Shown here piece after piece: positions 41,268 through 49,853 of a stretch of DNA of 64,000 bases. Each line of letters begins with the position of its first letter. The first letter of the stretch is position 1. The stretch spans positions 33,899 to 97,898 of the forward strand of contig JAEWQS010000134.1 of NCBI GenBank assembly GCA_023399095.1, given 5' to 3'. A program made the translations under genes and the position numbers. The notes under the pieces were generated by a model that was given only the letters and a program-made list of their open reading frames with translations, was not told where the DNA came from and searched no databases. The DNA comes from Bacillota bacterium (lineage in GTDB: Bacteria > Bacillota > Clostridia > Christensenellales > SZUA-584).

Positions 41268-43664
41268 CTACAATCCAAACGAGGAGGAAACAATATACAT
41301 TCTAGCCTTTTTTATTACTTCAGGGATATTCTTAATATAACTTCTGTAATAATTTTTCCCTTCTTCATTTAACTCATGCCATGGCAAAAAGCATTTATCA
41401 TCCATTTCAGAAGCTTCTATATCTTTATCTACAATAAGTTTATTAAACCTCTGAGCAAAGTCATCTATCAATTTATCTGGTATTGTTTCCAAAATTGGGC
41501 ATGGCACTTGTCCTGTATCAAAATCATAGTAAAGTTTGTATCCCCTCATAACTCTCCAACTCAATGCCGAAATGACTAATGAGGCTCTTTTTCGGTACTG
41601 TGCTTTTTCATCCTCAGGTAGTCTCGCCCATATGGATGTTGTTTCAGGGTTAGAAATGAAATATTCTGCTTCTGCTATCCTTTCAACGACTTCTGCTCTC
41701 ATAATATTTGTTAATACATATTTCATAAACTTTTTGGAATCAACATGTAATTCTAATTGTTCACGTGATGGTAAACAAGATTGCTCCCATTTTGATTTAT
41801 TTGTGAAATTACTCATTTCAATAATTGCTTCTAAAGAACGAATGTTATGCTTATATTCAGGAATATAAAGTAAAGCACTTAGTACACCATCGTCAATGTT
41901 AACATCTTTTCTTGAAATAATGTTCTTTACTTTTCTTTCAATAAGACTTCTTAGAATTATAGCTCTTTGAAGCATAAAAATATTATCATTCTCATTTGGT
42001 TCCTTGTTTATCCCTTGAATGTCAATATAGCCACGCAATCTGCTAACGAAATCAGGAACTTTTTTATTTTTGAAGTTCTCTTTTTTTGAAATTTTATTAA
42101 ATTCATCAAATGTTTCAGCTATTCCTCCAGCGAAAACAAATATGCATGGACCAAGGCTAAATCTAATGTTATCCTGCACAAAATACCCATCTTGCATAGG
42201 CATAAGAAATATTTGTAACCATTTTAGTTCCTCGCAGTCAAACTCATCAAAAAATACTAAAGGAGTATTACCAGATATAATTACGTCTCGTATTCTTTGA
42301 AAGGCTATACATAATTCTTTAAAATCTTTATATTGCGATAAATTGAACTCTAATTTTTCTATTTTTCTGGCTAATTTAGTATCTGATGCTACTGATTTAG
42401 CAATTTCTGATATCCCAAACGATTTCCCATTTCCGGGCTTCCCGAATACAGCAAAACATAATGGCCTTCCGGGCTTTTCACTCGTAAGATAGTTAAATAT
42501 GAGTTTCTTAATATCCAGATATCTTTCTATTTCATGTCGGTCAGCAGTCGTAAGATTCCCAATGGTAAGTACCGGAAAATTAGATAAGGTCGTGTCATAT
42601 CCATGAATCACAATCGTTTTAATATATTCTTCAAATGACTGATTCGGAATATCATCAATTAATCCTTTAACAATGCTCCATCTATCTATTCCAGCATAAT
42701 CGGGGACAACTATTTTTTTTAAATGACTACTTTTATTAACTATTTCGTGGTACCCCGATATAATTTCATAAGTATTATCGTTTTTAACAATACTGTAGCC
42801 TTGGTCGATAGAATATTTTGCTGAGGTAAGAGCACTACCTACGGAATTTTTGAGCGTTTCCCATGGGTCTTTGTCGCTTAGTGAGTTGAAAAATTCTATA
42901 GCTATATTGGCAACCATAATACCCCAAGAATCAGGTATATCTCCAAAAGCATTATTTCGTATATCGCCTTCAAATTTACTTGGAAGATACCATAGAGTCC
43001 TTGTATAATTAATATTATCAAATACTAGTGCGCCTTCTAAATCAAAATTAACAATAATAAAATTAGCTCGAAGTAATGAATGGAGATTTTCATTTCCTCG
43101 TATTTGCCATATACAATTTAATGCTATAGTTTCCCATGATGTGTTACTTGGAATTAAGGCTCCATTTTTTCTTAATACAGATGCATCAATAATTACTACA
43201 CAGTTTTCTCCCATTTGAATCATTTCATTAGTTGTTGGCAAGTCTTCTCTTGATATCCACATATAATAGCCATTGATATCTGGAATATTTCTTTTTCCTT
43301 TTTCTTTACTCCAAGCCCTATGCTTTTTGTTTTCATTCCATATTAATACCAAATTATTCTCTAAGGTTTTGTCGAACTTGATTGTCTCAGTATCAATGCC
43401 CCATTTTATTTGACCTGATTTATACCCCAACTTCTTGGTAACATAATAGTTTCCGTCTTTATGCTTTTGTATTTCAAGACATTCTTTATATAGTAAATCA
43501 GTATTAAGGTTCTCACCATCGACTGGAATTCCATTTTCTTTAAATGCTTCAGCAAGCCAATATGCCCCCGCTGGGACGATAATGGTTACATACTCTTCAT
43601 CATTAGTAAAATAAAATTCCCTCTTCCATGCATCACCAATACAATAAACAGAGCCTTTTGACAA
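41268..43664 (-). CDS. AAA+ ATPase with RyR-like C-terminal segments, putative conflict protein
   Basis: The product has about 798 residues. The N-terminal 370 residues have an unrecognised alpha/beta domain (VVIIDASVLRKNGALIP, FIIVNFDLEGALVF). The AAA+ core follows, with Walker A GKPGNGKS (about 407-414), Walker B LVFFDEFD (about 470) and an FAGG sensor strand. Near the C-terminus, IWARLPEDEKAQYRKRA and CFLPWHELNEEGKNYYRSYI resemble RyR domains, predicted nucleotide-ligand sensors in bacterial conflict systems. I chose TTG at 43,664 because GGAGG lies 8 nt upstream; an ATG at 43,703 has no ribosome site. The gene is clearly AT-richer than its neighbours and stands alone, so it was probably transferred. 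Confidence 0.65.
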   Translation of the reverse strand: MSKGSVYCIGDAWKREFYFTNDEEYVTIIVPAGAYWLAEAFKENGIPVDGENLNTDLLYKECLEIQKHKDGNYYVTKKLGYKSGQIKWGIDTETIKFDKTLENNLVLIWNENKKHRAWSKEKGKRNIPDINGYYMWISREDLPTTNEMIQMGENCVVIIDASVLRKNGALIPSNTSWETIALNCIWQIRGNENLHSLLRANFIIVNFDLEGALVFDNINYTRTLWYLPSKFEGDIRNNAFGDIPDSWGIMVANIAIEFFNSLSDKDPWETLKNSVGSALTSAKYSIDQGYSIVKNDNTYEIISGYHEIVNKSSHLKKIVVPDYAGIDRWSIVKGLIDDIPNQSFEEYIKTIVIHGYDTTLSNFPVLTIGNLTTADRHEIERYLDIKKLIFNYLTSEKPGRPLCFAVFGKPGNGKSFGISEIAKSVASDTKLARKIEKLEFNLSQYKDFKELCIAFQRIRDVIISGNTPLVFFDEFDCEELKWLQIFLMPMQDGYFVQDNIRFSLGPCIFVFAGGIAETFDEFNKISKKENFKNKKVPDFVSRLRGYIDIQGINKEPNENDNIFMLQRAIILRSLIERKVKNIISRKDVNIDDGVLSALLYIPEYKHNIRSLEAIIEMSNFTNKSKWEQSCLPSREQLELHVDSKKFMKYVLTNIMRAEVVERIAEAEYFISNPETTSIWARLPEDEKAQYRKRASLVISALSWRVMRGYKLYYDFDTGQVPCPILETIPDKLIDDFAQRFNKLIVDKDIEASEMDDKCFLPWHELNEEGKNYYRSYIKNIPEVIKKARMYIVSSSFGL

Positions 43665-43766
43665 AGCTATATCCTCCAATTTGTTATTAATATATTGTAT
43701 CATAACTATTATTGGTAATAAAATAAAAAGTCATATTTATGGAAACATCAATTTATAAAAGAGTAT

Positions 43767-43822
43767 ATTAAGAACGTCGATATTACACTCCACAGGATCT
43801 GTGCAAGATCGACGTTCTTAAT
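43767..43822. repeat. 15-bp perfect inverted repeat
   Basis: ATTAAGAACGTCGAT at 43,767-43,781 and its exact complement at 43,808-43,822, with a 26-bp spacer. No T-run follows on either side, so it is not a normal terminator. It lies about 100 bp upstream of the AAA+ gene and could be an operator or the scar of an insertion. Confidence 0.6.
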
Positions 43823-43981
43823 TGTTCAAGGATTCAACTTGTTTGTTGTAAGGAAACAAAATAGTTTGGCAAAAATATGCCATAAAAAAGGCTCATTTCG
43901 GGGATTTAATACAAAAAAGATTGGCAAAAATAATTCCCTAACAGATTTATATCAGTATTTTATATTCTTGTCAATTGTTGA

Positions 43982-44282
43982 TGTTCGCATAACTTCCTTT
44001 TTAATGTTGAGATCGTCACGACGAAGACAACCAAGGAGAGGAAATGGCTTAAGCCTTATATGGGTAATGCTCATGCTTCACTTACTCATAATCTCTATGA
44101 ACACTTCAAGAGCAGAGCAGAGCCATCCAATTTGCGATACTAACTCATACACTGCAACCGTATATCCAACGCTCCATATTTTTTGCATAATCCTGATGTT
44201 TACAACAAAGTTAACAGGATGATCCGCAAGAAATTAGTAGGTGTCAACGATATCAAAGCGCAACAAATACTTTTCTTCATGT
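43982..44282 (+). pseudogene. Unidentified decayed coding fragment
   Basis: One frame reads NVEIVTTKTTKERKWLKPYM, then GNAHASLTHNLYEHFKSRAE up to a TAA at 44,141, and goes on in the same frame with NPDVYNKVNRMIRKKLVGVN to a stop at about 44,280. Composition is protein-like on both sides of the stop, which suggests a pseudogene. I cannot name the family, and there is no start or ribosome site. Confidence 0.3.
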
Positions 44283-44331
44283 AAAGCACCACGATAATCG
44301 GGTTCTACTGGACTCCTCACAGTAGGAAAGC

Positions 44332-45006
44332 TTACTCATCGACGAATAATATGTTTTTGTCAAAACGTTTTACAGATTCTATCAAACCTCCTATATCCTC
44401 TGATTTGAATAGGGCGCTACCCATAACAATAACATTTGCACCGTTCTCAAAGCATTGCTTTCCCGTAGTAAGATTGATTCCGCCATCCACTTCGATATTA
44501 ATGTTTTTGTTGCCAATAATTTTTTTAACCTCAGCAATTTTACTGAGCATACTCTGTAAAAACAATTGATTCCCAAAACCAGGCTCAACTGTCATGACCA
44601 AGATCATATGACAATGATCCAGATAAGGAATGATGGCTTCTGCCGGTGTACTCGGTTTTATCGCCAACGCAGCTCGGGTACCCGCTTGCCGAATACGATT
44701 AAGAGCTTTCAGCACTTCTTCTTCGGAGTCCGCTTCAACATGAACAGTGAGAATATCAGCCCCTGCATCGCAAAAATGCTCCACATAGCGAATAGGCTGA
44801 TGAATCATCATATGTACATCAAGAACAGCAGAAGCTGCTTTGCGGATAGACGAAACGGCATGCAAGCCAAATGCCATATTTGGTACAAATAAGCCATCCA
44901 TTACATCTATATGAATGTAATCTGCTCCCGAATCTATTAAGTGTTTAATATCATTGCCCAAGCTCATGAAATCTGCCGCTAGAATTGATGGTGCTACTTT
45001 AATCAT
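44332..45006 (-). CDS. Ribulose-phosphate 3-epimerase family protein (Rpe/AlsE type)
   Basis: The 224-residue TIM-barrel enzyme has VAPSILAADF (Ser7), IHIDVMDGLFVPNMAFG (His32, Asp34), VHMMI, MTVEPGFGNQLF and EVDGGIN (second metal Asp), the full active-site set. It would epimerise a ketose phosphate at C3. Because it begins a sugar locus with an FGGY kinase and an isomerase, the substrate may be a hexulose phosphate (AlsE-like) rather than ribulose 5-phosphate; the sequence alone does not decide. AAAGGAA precedes the ATG. Confidence 0.88.
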   Translation of the reverse strand: MIKVAPSILAADFMSLGNDIKHLIDSGADYIHIDVMDGLFVPNMAFGLHAVSSIRKAASAVLDVHMMIHQPIRYVEHFCDAGADILTVHVEADSEEEVLKALNRIRQAGTRAALAIKPSTPAEAIIPYLDHCHMILVMTVEPGFGNQLFLQSMLSKIAEVKKIIGNKNINIEVDGGINLTTGKQCFENGANVIVMGSALFKSEDIGGLIESVKRFDKNILFVDE

Positions 45007-45364
45007 ATATTCTATTTCCTTTTATATTGTAACATCGCGCTATACAAACAGAAAGTTCTCACTCCACATCCGGCGTTGTATGAACGGCATAATCGTTTGA
45101 TGTACAAATACAATAAACGTTCGTATGAAAACAATACCAAGCCTATCCATGGAAACGATACAACTGTCTTCACAAAGACGTTCGACTAAGACAAAGACGA
45201 TGCTCAGCTTCCGCCATATTGCCGCACTGGATAGACTGGCTAGCCATATGCCGTTTTCTAAATGCAGATATTCCTTATCGATAGCAGAACCTGAGCCAAA
45301 GCAGCCTTGCGCGCTTTGGCTCACTTCCCACTGCTTTGGTTGTTACATTGTCCAAAGTTCAAAA
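45007..45364. other. Intergenic region with coding remnant and hairpin
   Basis: A plus-strand frame at 45,031-45,189 (KVLTPHPALYERHNRLMYKY...) looks protein-like but is short and has no start; its PALYER..YKY pattern distantly resembles the C-terminus of FGGY kinases. A perfect 10-bp stem-loop, GAGCCAAAGC/GCTTTGGCTC, lies at 45,293-45,322, 43 nt after the stop of the minus-strand GH28-like gene, without a T-run. Confidence 0.45.
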
Positions 45365-48130
45365 CTAAGCCTCATCACCCAGTACCTGAAAGTTTAGTAA
45401 TTTGGGCCCTCCAGTCGGCGCGATGCCTGCATAAGGCACGATCTTAAAGTTTGTAACAGCAACCCCCGGTAAAATCTCAGCAAGGTTACCGGTACTGACT
45501 TTGTACACATCGCCCTGATTAGCATAATCATATACGGCGCGTTTCCCCGTATTGACCACACTCACGGGAATGCTGGCCGTTTCCCATGTTTCGCCGAAAT
45601 CGGCCGAGTAGAATAGCGTGAGGTCGTTCAGCGCAAGATCCGGATCGCCGATCTTTTCGTTAAGCCACATTTCAAACTCGGCGTGCACTTCATCGTAATT
45701 GTTTGTTGTCACCAGCATATTGGGCGTTGTAATCTGTATCCTTTCGCTGCGCGATACCCATATGATATATCCGGCAGTCTGCCCATCCACAGCAACCCCA
45801 AAATACCGCGCGGCACCCGCGTTGGAGCTCCATCCATCTGCATCCGTAATGCTTTGGAACGCCACATTCAGCAGCGTTTCCTCGCCAACCGGCGGCTCAG
45901 GCGGTGTATAATATCCGCCAATAACGGGATTGCCCGCGACATTGGTCACATCAGCATATGTGAAATGCTCATTTGTCACGGCATAAGTGCCCACTTTTAT
46001 AGCCATTTGAGCGCGCGTTATGACATGATTGATGCTGACGTTGTACATATCTCCTGCCACAGCTTGCTTAACAGTGGCGTAATTGGTATCCCCGAGCTTG
46101 ACCGCGGCTGCTACGCTTGGGCCACCCTCTTCGATCGTCGCATCGTGGATATTTTCAATGTCGATGTTATAGATTTTGTTGCCATCCTGCATGAGCAACC
46201 GTACAATATGATGACCGCCCATTACACGAGTATTGATATTGTATATCTGCACATCGTGGATATCGGTATCCTTGCCCTCGACCATCCACTTGGTATCAAA
46301 ATTGTGCAGAAGCGCAGTCAATGCGACGCTATCATCACCCGTGTCCCCCGTCAAATTGCTGATGGTAAAATTATTGCAGCCAATTCGCAAGTCCACGCCA
46401 TCTTGATTGGGTACATTATTACGACAGTCAAAATCGATGTTTGTAATGAGCCCATTGCGGCAAAATATATTGGTAAACGTCCACCACCGGGAATCCTTTG
46501 TCTTTAAGTCGCGAATCTCAAGATTATTTACGTTTCGCATAAATACAAGCGTATTATAGATTATATGCGGAAGACCGTTAGTCTCAGAGGTAGCTTCAGT
46601 CAAGCCATTGTGGTTACCGCCGTCCAGCATCGCGTTTCCAAGGCCGATGATTTTTATATTCTGCTGTTCCTGTGCGACAGTCAGCGTCTCGTAATACGCT
46701 GTTTCATTGCAGAAAATATTGCAGTAGACACCGTCAGCAAGACGCAGCGTGCAGTTGTTTATATATATTGTCATATCCGATGGCAGTTCAATAGCCTCGC
46801 CGATCACCCATACACTGCTCCCGTCACGCGGATTCACTTCGGGTATCGTCACCTGTGTCTGTCCGGCTGCTTTCGCGTTGTCAATCAGCGCCTGAATGAC
46901 AGGAGAATCATTGATCACAGGCACGGGCTCCGGGATAATTTCGTTCTCGCCCTTCGCCGAAACCGTAAAGTCCATCAGACGCATCGCACCCGCTGTGGCC
47001 ACTGCCGTAAAGGGAACGATCTTAAAGTTTGTAATCACCTGTCCGGGGGCGATATCGCAGAGGTTGCCCGTTGTATACGTATATACCGGCCCATAGTAAC
47101 CGCTGTATCCGACGATTTCTGCGGTCTCCCCTGTATTGACTGCCGTCAGCGGCACGCTCGCAGCCGACCATGTCGATCCGAAATTGGTTGAGTAATATAG
47201 CGCCGCGTTTGCAATATCAGGGTCGGGCGCACCCGCCGTCCCGACATGCCGCCAGATGGAAAACCGCGCGGTTACCTCGGTGTAATTATCCAAAGTCACA
47301 CTCATATCAGGTGTCACGCCATAAAGAAGATCGCTAAGACCTGATACCACGAACGTGACATAATCTTCCGCGTCACCGCCATCCACCGAGCACGAATAAT
47401 CGGTAATCAGTGCGCGGTCAGAGTTGGTCGTCCATCCCGATACATCGTTCGTATTGAGTGAATAAAGATCACCTGTATGCAGCACGGGCTCCGGGACAAT
47501 TTCGTTCTCGCCCTTCGCCGAAACCGTAAAGTCCATCAGACGCATCGCACCCACAGTGGTCAGCGCCGTAAAAGGGACAATCTTGAAGTTCGTGATGACC
47601 TGCCCGGGTGCGATATCGCAAAGGTTGCCTGTTGTGTACGTATACACCGGCCCATAGTAACCGCTGTATCCGACGATTTCTGCGGTCTCACCCGTATTGG
47701 TTGCTGTCAGCGGTATGCTCGCAGCCGACCATGTCGCGCCAAAATCGGTTGAATAATACAGCGCTGCGTCCGCAATGTCCGGGTCGGATGCACCTGAAGT
47801 TCCCACATGCCGCCAGATAGAAAATTCCGCAGTGACCTCGGTATACCTGTCTGTTGTCACGTTCATACCGGGCGTTGCGCCGTAAAGAAGATCGGTGAGT
47901 CCTGAGACCACGAACGTGACATAATCTTGCGCTTCACCACCGTCCACAGAACACGCGTAATCGGTGACCAGCGCACGGTCGGAATTTGTTGTCCATCCAT
48001 ATACATCGTTTGTGTCGAGCGAAAAAAGCTCACCCTCGTATGCAGCATCGGCAGCCATAGCCGGAGCCGCAAATCCGAAGATCATGAACAATCCCAAAAT
48101 CAGCGATAAAGTCTTTGAAATTTTCTTCAT
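45365..48130 (-). CDS. Secreted GH28-like beta-helix protein with tandem repeats
   Basis: The product has 921 residues. The signal peptide ends at APAMA (about residue 26). Two nearly identical repeats of 187 residues follow (about 33-216 and 219-404). Residues about 415-740 form a right-handed beta-helix with GH28-like motifs: NQDGVDLR (near 575, for NTDG), GDDSVAL (near 597) and GGHHIV (for GHG); the RIK motif is not evident. A diverged third copy of the repeat forms the C-terminus. It is probably an extracellular polysaccharide-binding or -cleaving protein that feeds the adjacent sugar locus; catalysis is uncertain. Confidence 0.75.
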   Translation of the reverse strand: MKKISKTLSLILGLFMIFGFAAPAMAADAAYEGELFSLDTNDVYGWTTNSDRALVTDYACSVDGGEAQDYVTFVVSGLTDLLYGATPGMNVTTDRYTEVTAEFSIWRHVGTSGASDPDIADAALYYSTDFGATWSAASIPLTATNTGETAEIVGYSGYYGPVYTYTTGNLCDIAPGQVITNFKIVPFTALTTVGAMRLMDFTVSAKGENEIVPEPVLHTGDLYSLNTNDVSGWTTNSDRALITDYSCSVDGGDAEDYVTFVVSGLSDLLYGVTPDMSVTLDNYTEVTARFSIWRHVGTAGAPDPDIANAALYYSTNFGSTWSAASVPLTAVNTGETAEIVGYSGYYGPVYTYTTGNLCDIAPGQVITNFKIVPFTAVATAGAMRLMDFTVSAKGENEIIPEPVPVINDSPVIQALIDNAKAAGQTQVTIPEVNPRDGSSVWVIGEAIELPSDMTIYINNCTLRLADGVYCNIFCNETAYYETLTVAQEQQNIKIIGLGNAMLDGGNHNGLTEATSETNGLPHIIYNTLVFMRNVNNLEIRDLKTKDSRWWTFTNIFCRNGLITNIDFDCRNNVPNQDGVDLRIGCNNFTISNLTGDTGDDSVALTALLHNFDTKWMVEGKDTDIHDVQIYNINTRVMGGHHIVRLLMQDGNKIYNIDIENIHDATIEEGGPSVAAAVKLGDTNYATVKQAVAGDMYNVSINHVITRAQMAIKVGTYAVTNEHFTYADVTNVAGNPVIGGYYTPPEPPVGEETLLNVAFQSITDADGWSSNAGAARYFGVAVDGQTAGYIIWVSRSERIQITTPNMLVTTNNYDEVHAEFEMWLNEKIGDPDLALNDLTLFYSADFGETWETASIPVSVVNTGKRAVYDYANQGDVYKVSTGNLAEILPGVAVTNFKIVPYAGIAPTGGPKLLNFQVLGDEA
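46922..48043 (-). repeat. Tandem 561-bp direct repeat inside the GH28-like gene
   Basis: The unit at 46,922-47,482 is repeated at 47,483-48,043 with few differences. The period is 561 bp (187 codons), so the frame is kept. Near identity at DNA level points to recent duplication or gene conversion. Confidence 0.85.
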
Positions 48131-48336
48131 ATTAATATACTCCTTAATGTTTATTTAAGAGTAAGATTGCTTATTTTGTCTGCCTCGTTTAACTTTTCTA
48201 TCTTCCGATAGGGGTTTTCTTTTCTATATGATGAGGTCACAGGGAACTTGAGCGCGGCAGCGAAGATCAGAACCGTGAGCCGATCAGCTTATTATCACGC
48301 TAAGCTAATTCCAATTAAAATAAAGATCACAAAAGT

Positions 48337-49806
48337 TTAATGCATTTGGGCAATTTGCAGCGTCATATCGTATAGCTTGCAGAATTGCCTGTACTTTCTT
48401 TCGAGCAGCGCACTCCTGCGGGGTTTGAACATTCTATCGTATTTCACCGTTTGTTTAACAGCTTCATCATAATCTCGAAAAGTACCGTCTGATACTGCCC
48501 CAATTATGGCTGCTCCGAAGCAGGCGGCTTCTTTTTCTCTTGGTATGATCACAGGCAGATCCGTCACATCCGCCTGTATTTGGCACCACAACGCAGACCT
48601 CGCGCCACCTCCTGTTGCGATAATATAGGAAATATTTGTCCCCTTTGCTTTGATATCATCACAGTTCTTCTTCAACAGAAATGCAACGCCTTCCATCACT
48701 GAATACGCCATATCATAAGCATCATGCTGGGTTCTGAGCCCGTAAAAAACGCCACTGGCATTAGGGTCAAACTCCGGTGCATTCGTGCCAACAATATACG
48801 GCAGAAAAACCAGATCGTTTGGAGGACGTCTCTTTTCAATTTCCATATCAATTTCAGAATAGGGAACATCGTTCAGACAGATACTTTTGAACCATTCCAA
48901 GCAAGCGCCGCCACTCTCTGCCACCGGCAGCATCACATACGTGTCTGGTATAAAGCCATAATGCATGGCGATTCCTTGATAGGCTGAAACGGGCGATGGC
49001 GCCATCGTAGCTAACGCCATAACCGTACCGGTAGAAAGGCTTATGCTCCCCTCTTGCACGTTGCCTGTCCCAATCATGCCCGCAAAATGATCAAGCGTTC
49101 CCTCATTCACTTTGACTTGCTTTGGCAGACGCAGTCTATCTGCCACACACGCTCTTAATGGACCCGCAATGCTGCACGGTTCAATCAACGGCGGTAATTG
49201 GTCTTCCGTTATTCCACACGCATCCAGCATTTTTGTCCAATAGCATTTTTTATAAATATCAAAACAGAACGAAAATGTCGCAATCGAGCAGTCAGCAAAC
49301 ATTTTTCCCGTTAAGCAATACACCACATAGTCTTTCAGCAGCATAAATTTGGCCGCACGGGCGAAAACTTCCGGCTTATGCCGTTGAAGCCACAATATCT
49401 TTGTGGCAGGCCAAGTTGGCAATACGGCAAGCTGGCCTGTGACCGCTTCAAATTCCTCACCGGGAAACGATGCTTCGAGAAGACCGCATTCTTCCGCCGA
49501 CCGCTCATCCATCCACGATATGGCATTCATTAACGGAACTCCCGCTTCGTCCAGCACCACAAGAGATTCGGCCTGCCCTGTGAATATAATTTGTCTAATG
49601 GTCAATGCCGCTTGCTCAATCTTCGATTCCAAACCGGCTACAATATCAACGAGAAAATCCACATAGCTGCAGGCATCAAATTCTACAAAGCCGTTTGTTC
49701 TGTCGTAAACAACCGGCTTGCTGCTTCGCGCAATGCACTCCAGCTTTGTATTATAAACGGCCACTTTAATATTTGTGCTGCCTAAATCGACTGCAATAAA
49801 CCCCAT
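48337..49806 (-). CDS. FGGY-family carbohydrate kinase
   Basis: The 489-residue protein has the phosphate-1 motif VDLGSTNIKVAVY at the N-terminus, the two FGGY-family halves, GSISLSTGTVMAL in the middle and ATGGGARSALWCQIQAD near residue 397. It is most like xylulokinase and gluconokinase relatives. It probably phosphorylates the ketose made by the isomerase encoded two genes upstream. AGGAGA precedes the ATG. It is the last gene of the operon that starts at the ABC permease. Confidence 0.9.
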   Translation of the reverse strand: MGFIAVDLGSTNIKVAVYNTKLECIARSSKPVVYDRTNGFVEFDACSYVDFLVDIVAGLESKIEQAALTIRQIIFTGQAESLVVLDEAGVPLMNAISWMDERSAEECGLLEASFPGEEFEAVTGQLAVLPTWPATKILWLQRHKPEVFARAAKFMLLKDYVVYCLTGKMFADCSIATFSFCFDIYKKCYWTKMLDACGITEDQLPPLIEPCSIAGPLRACVADRLRLPKQVKVNEGTLDHFAGMIGTGNVQEGSISLSTGTVMALATMAPSPVSAYQGIAMHYGFIPDTYVMLPVAESGGACLEWFKSICLNDVPYSEIDMEIEKRRPPNDLVFLPYIVGTNAPEFDPNASGVFYGLRTQHDAYDMAYSVMEGVAFLLKKNCDDIKAKGTNISYIIATGGGARSALWCQIQADVTDLPVIIPREKEAACFGAAIIGAVSDGTFRDYDEAVKQTVKYDRMFKPRRSALLERKYRQFCKLYDMTLQIAQMH

Positions 49807-49853
49807 GAGCGTTCTCCTGTCAGGTAATTAAAAGGCATCGGAAAGCATGGCAC

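Larger units (their letters stand above)
43665..44331. other. Intergenic region with inverted repeat and decayed coding sequence
   Basis: Two perfect 15-bp arms (43,767-43,781 and 43,808-43,822) form a possible long hairpin. A broken coding frame follows on the plus strand. No intact gene is supported. Confidence 0.6.

Noticed and set aside
46565..47191. 208-codon plus-strand frame opposite the GH28-like gene
   Set aside because: Antisense shadow created by the codon bias of the repeat; the same frame recurs in the second repeat copy and has no ribosome site.
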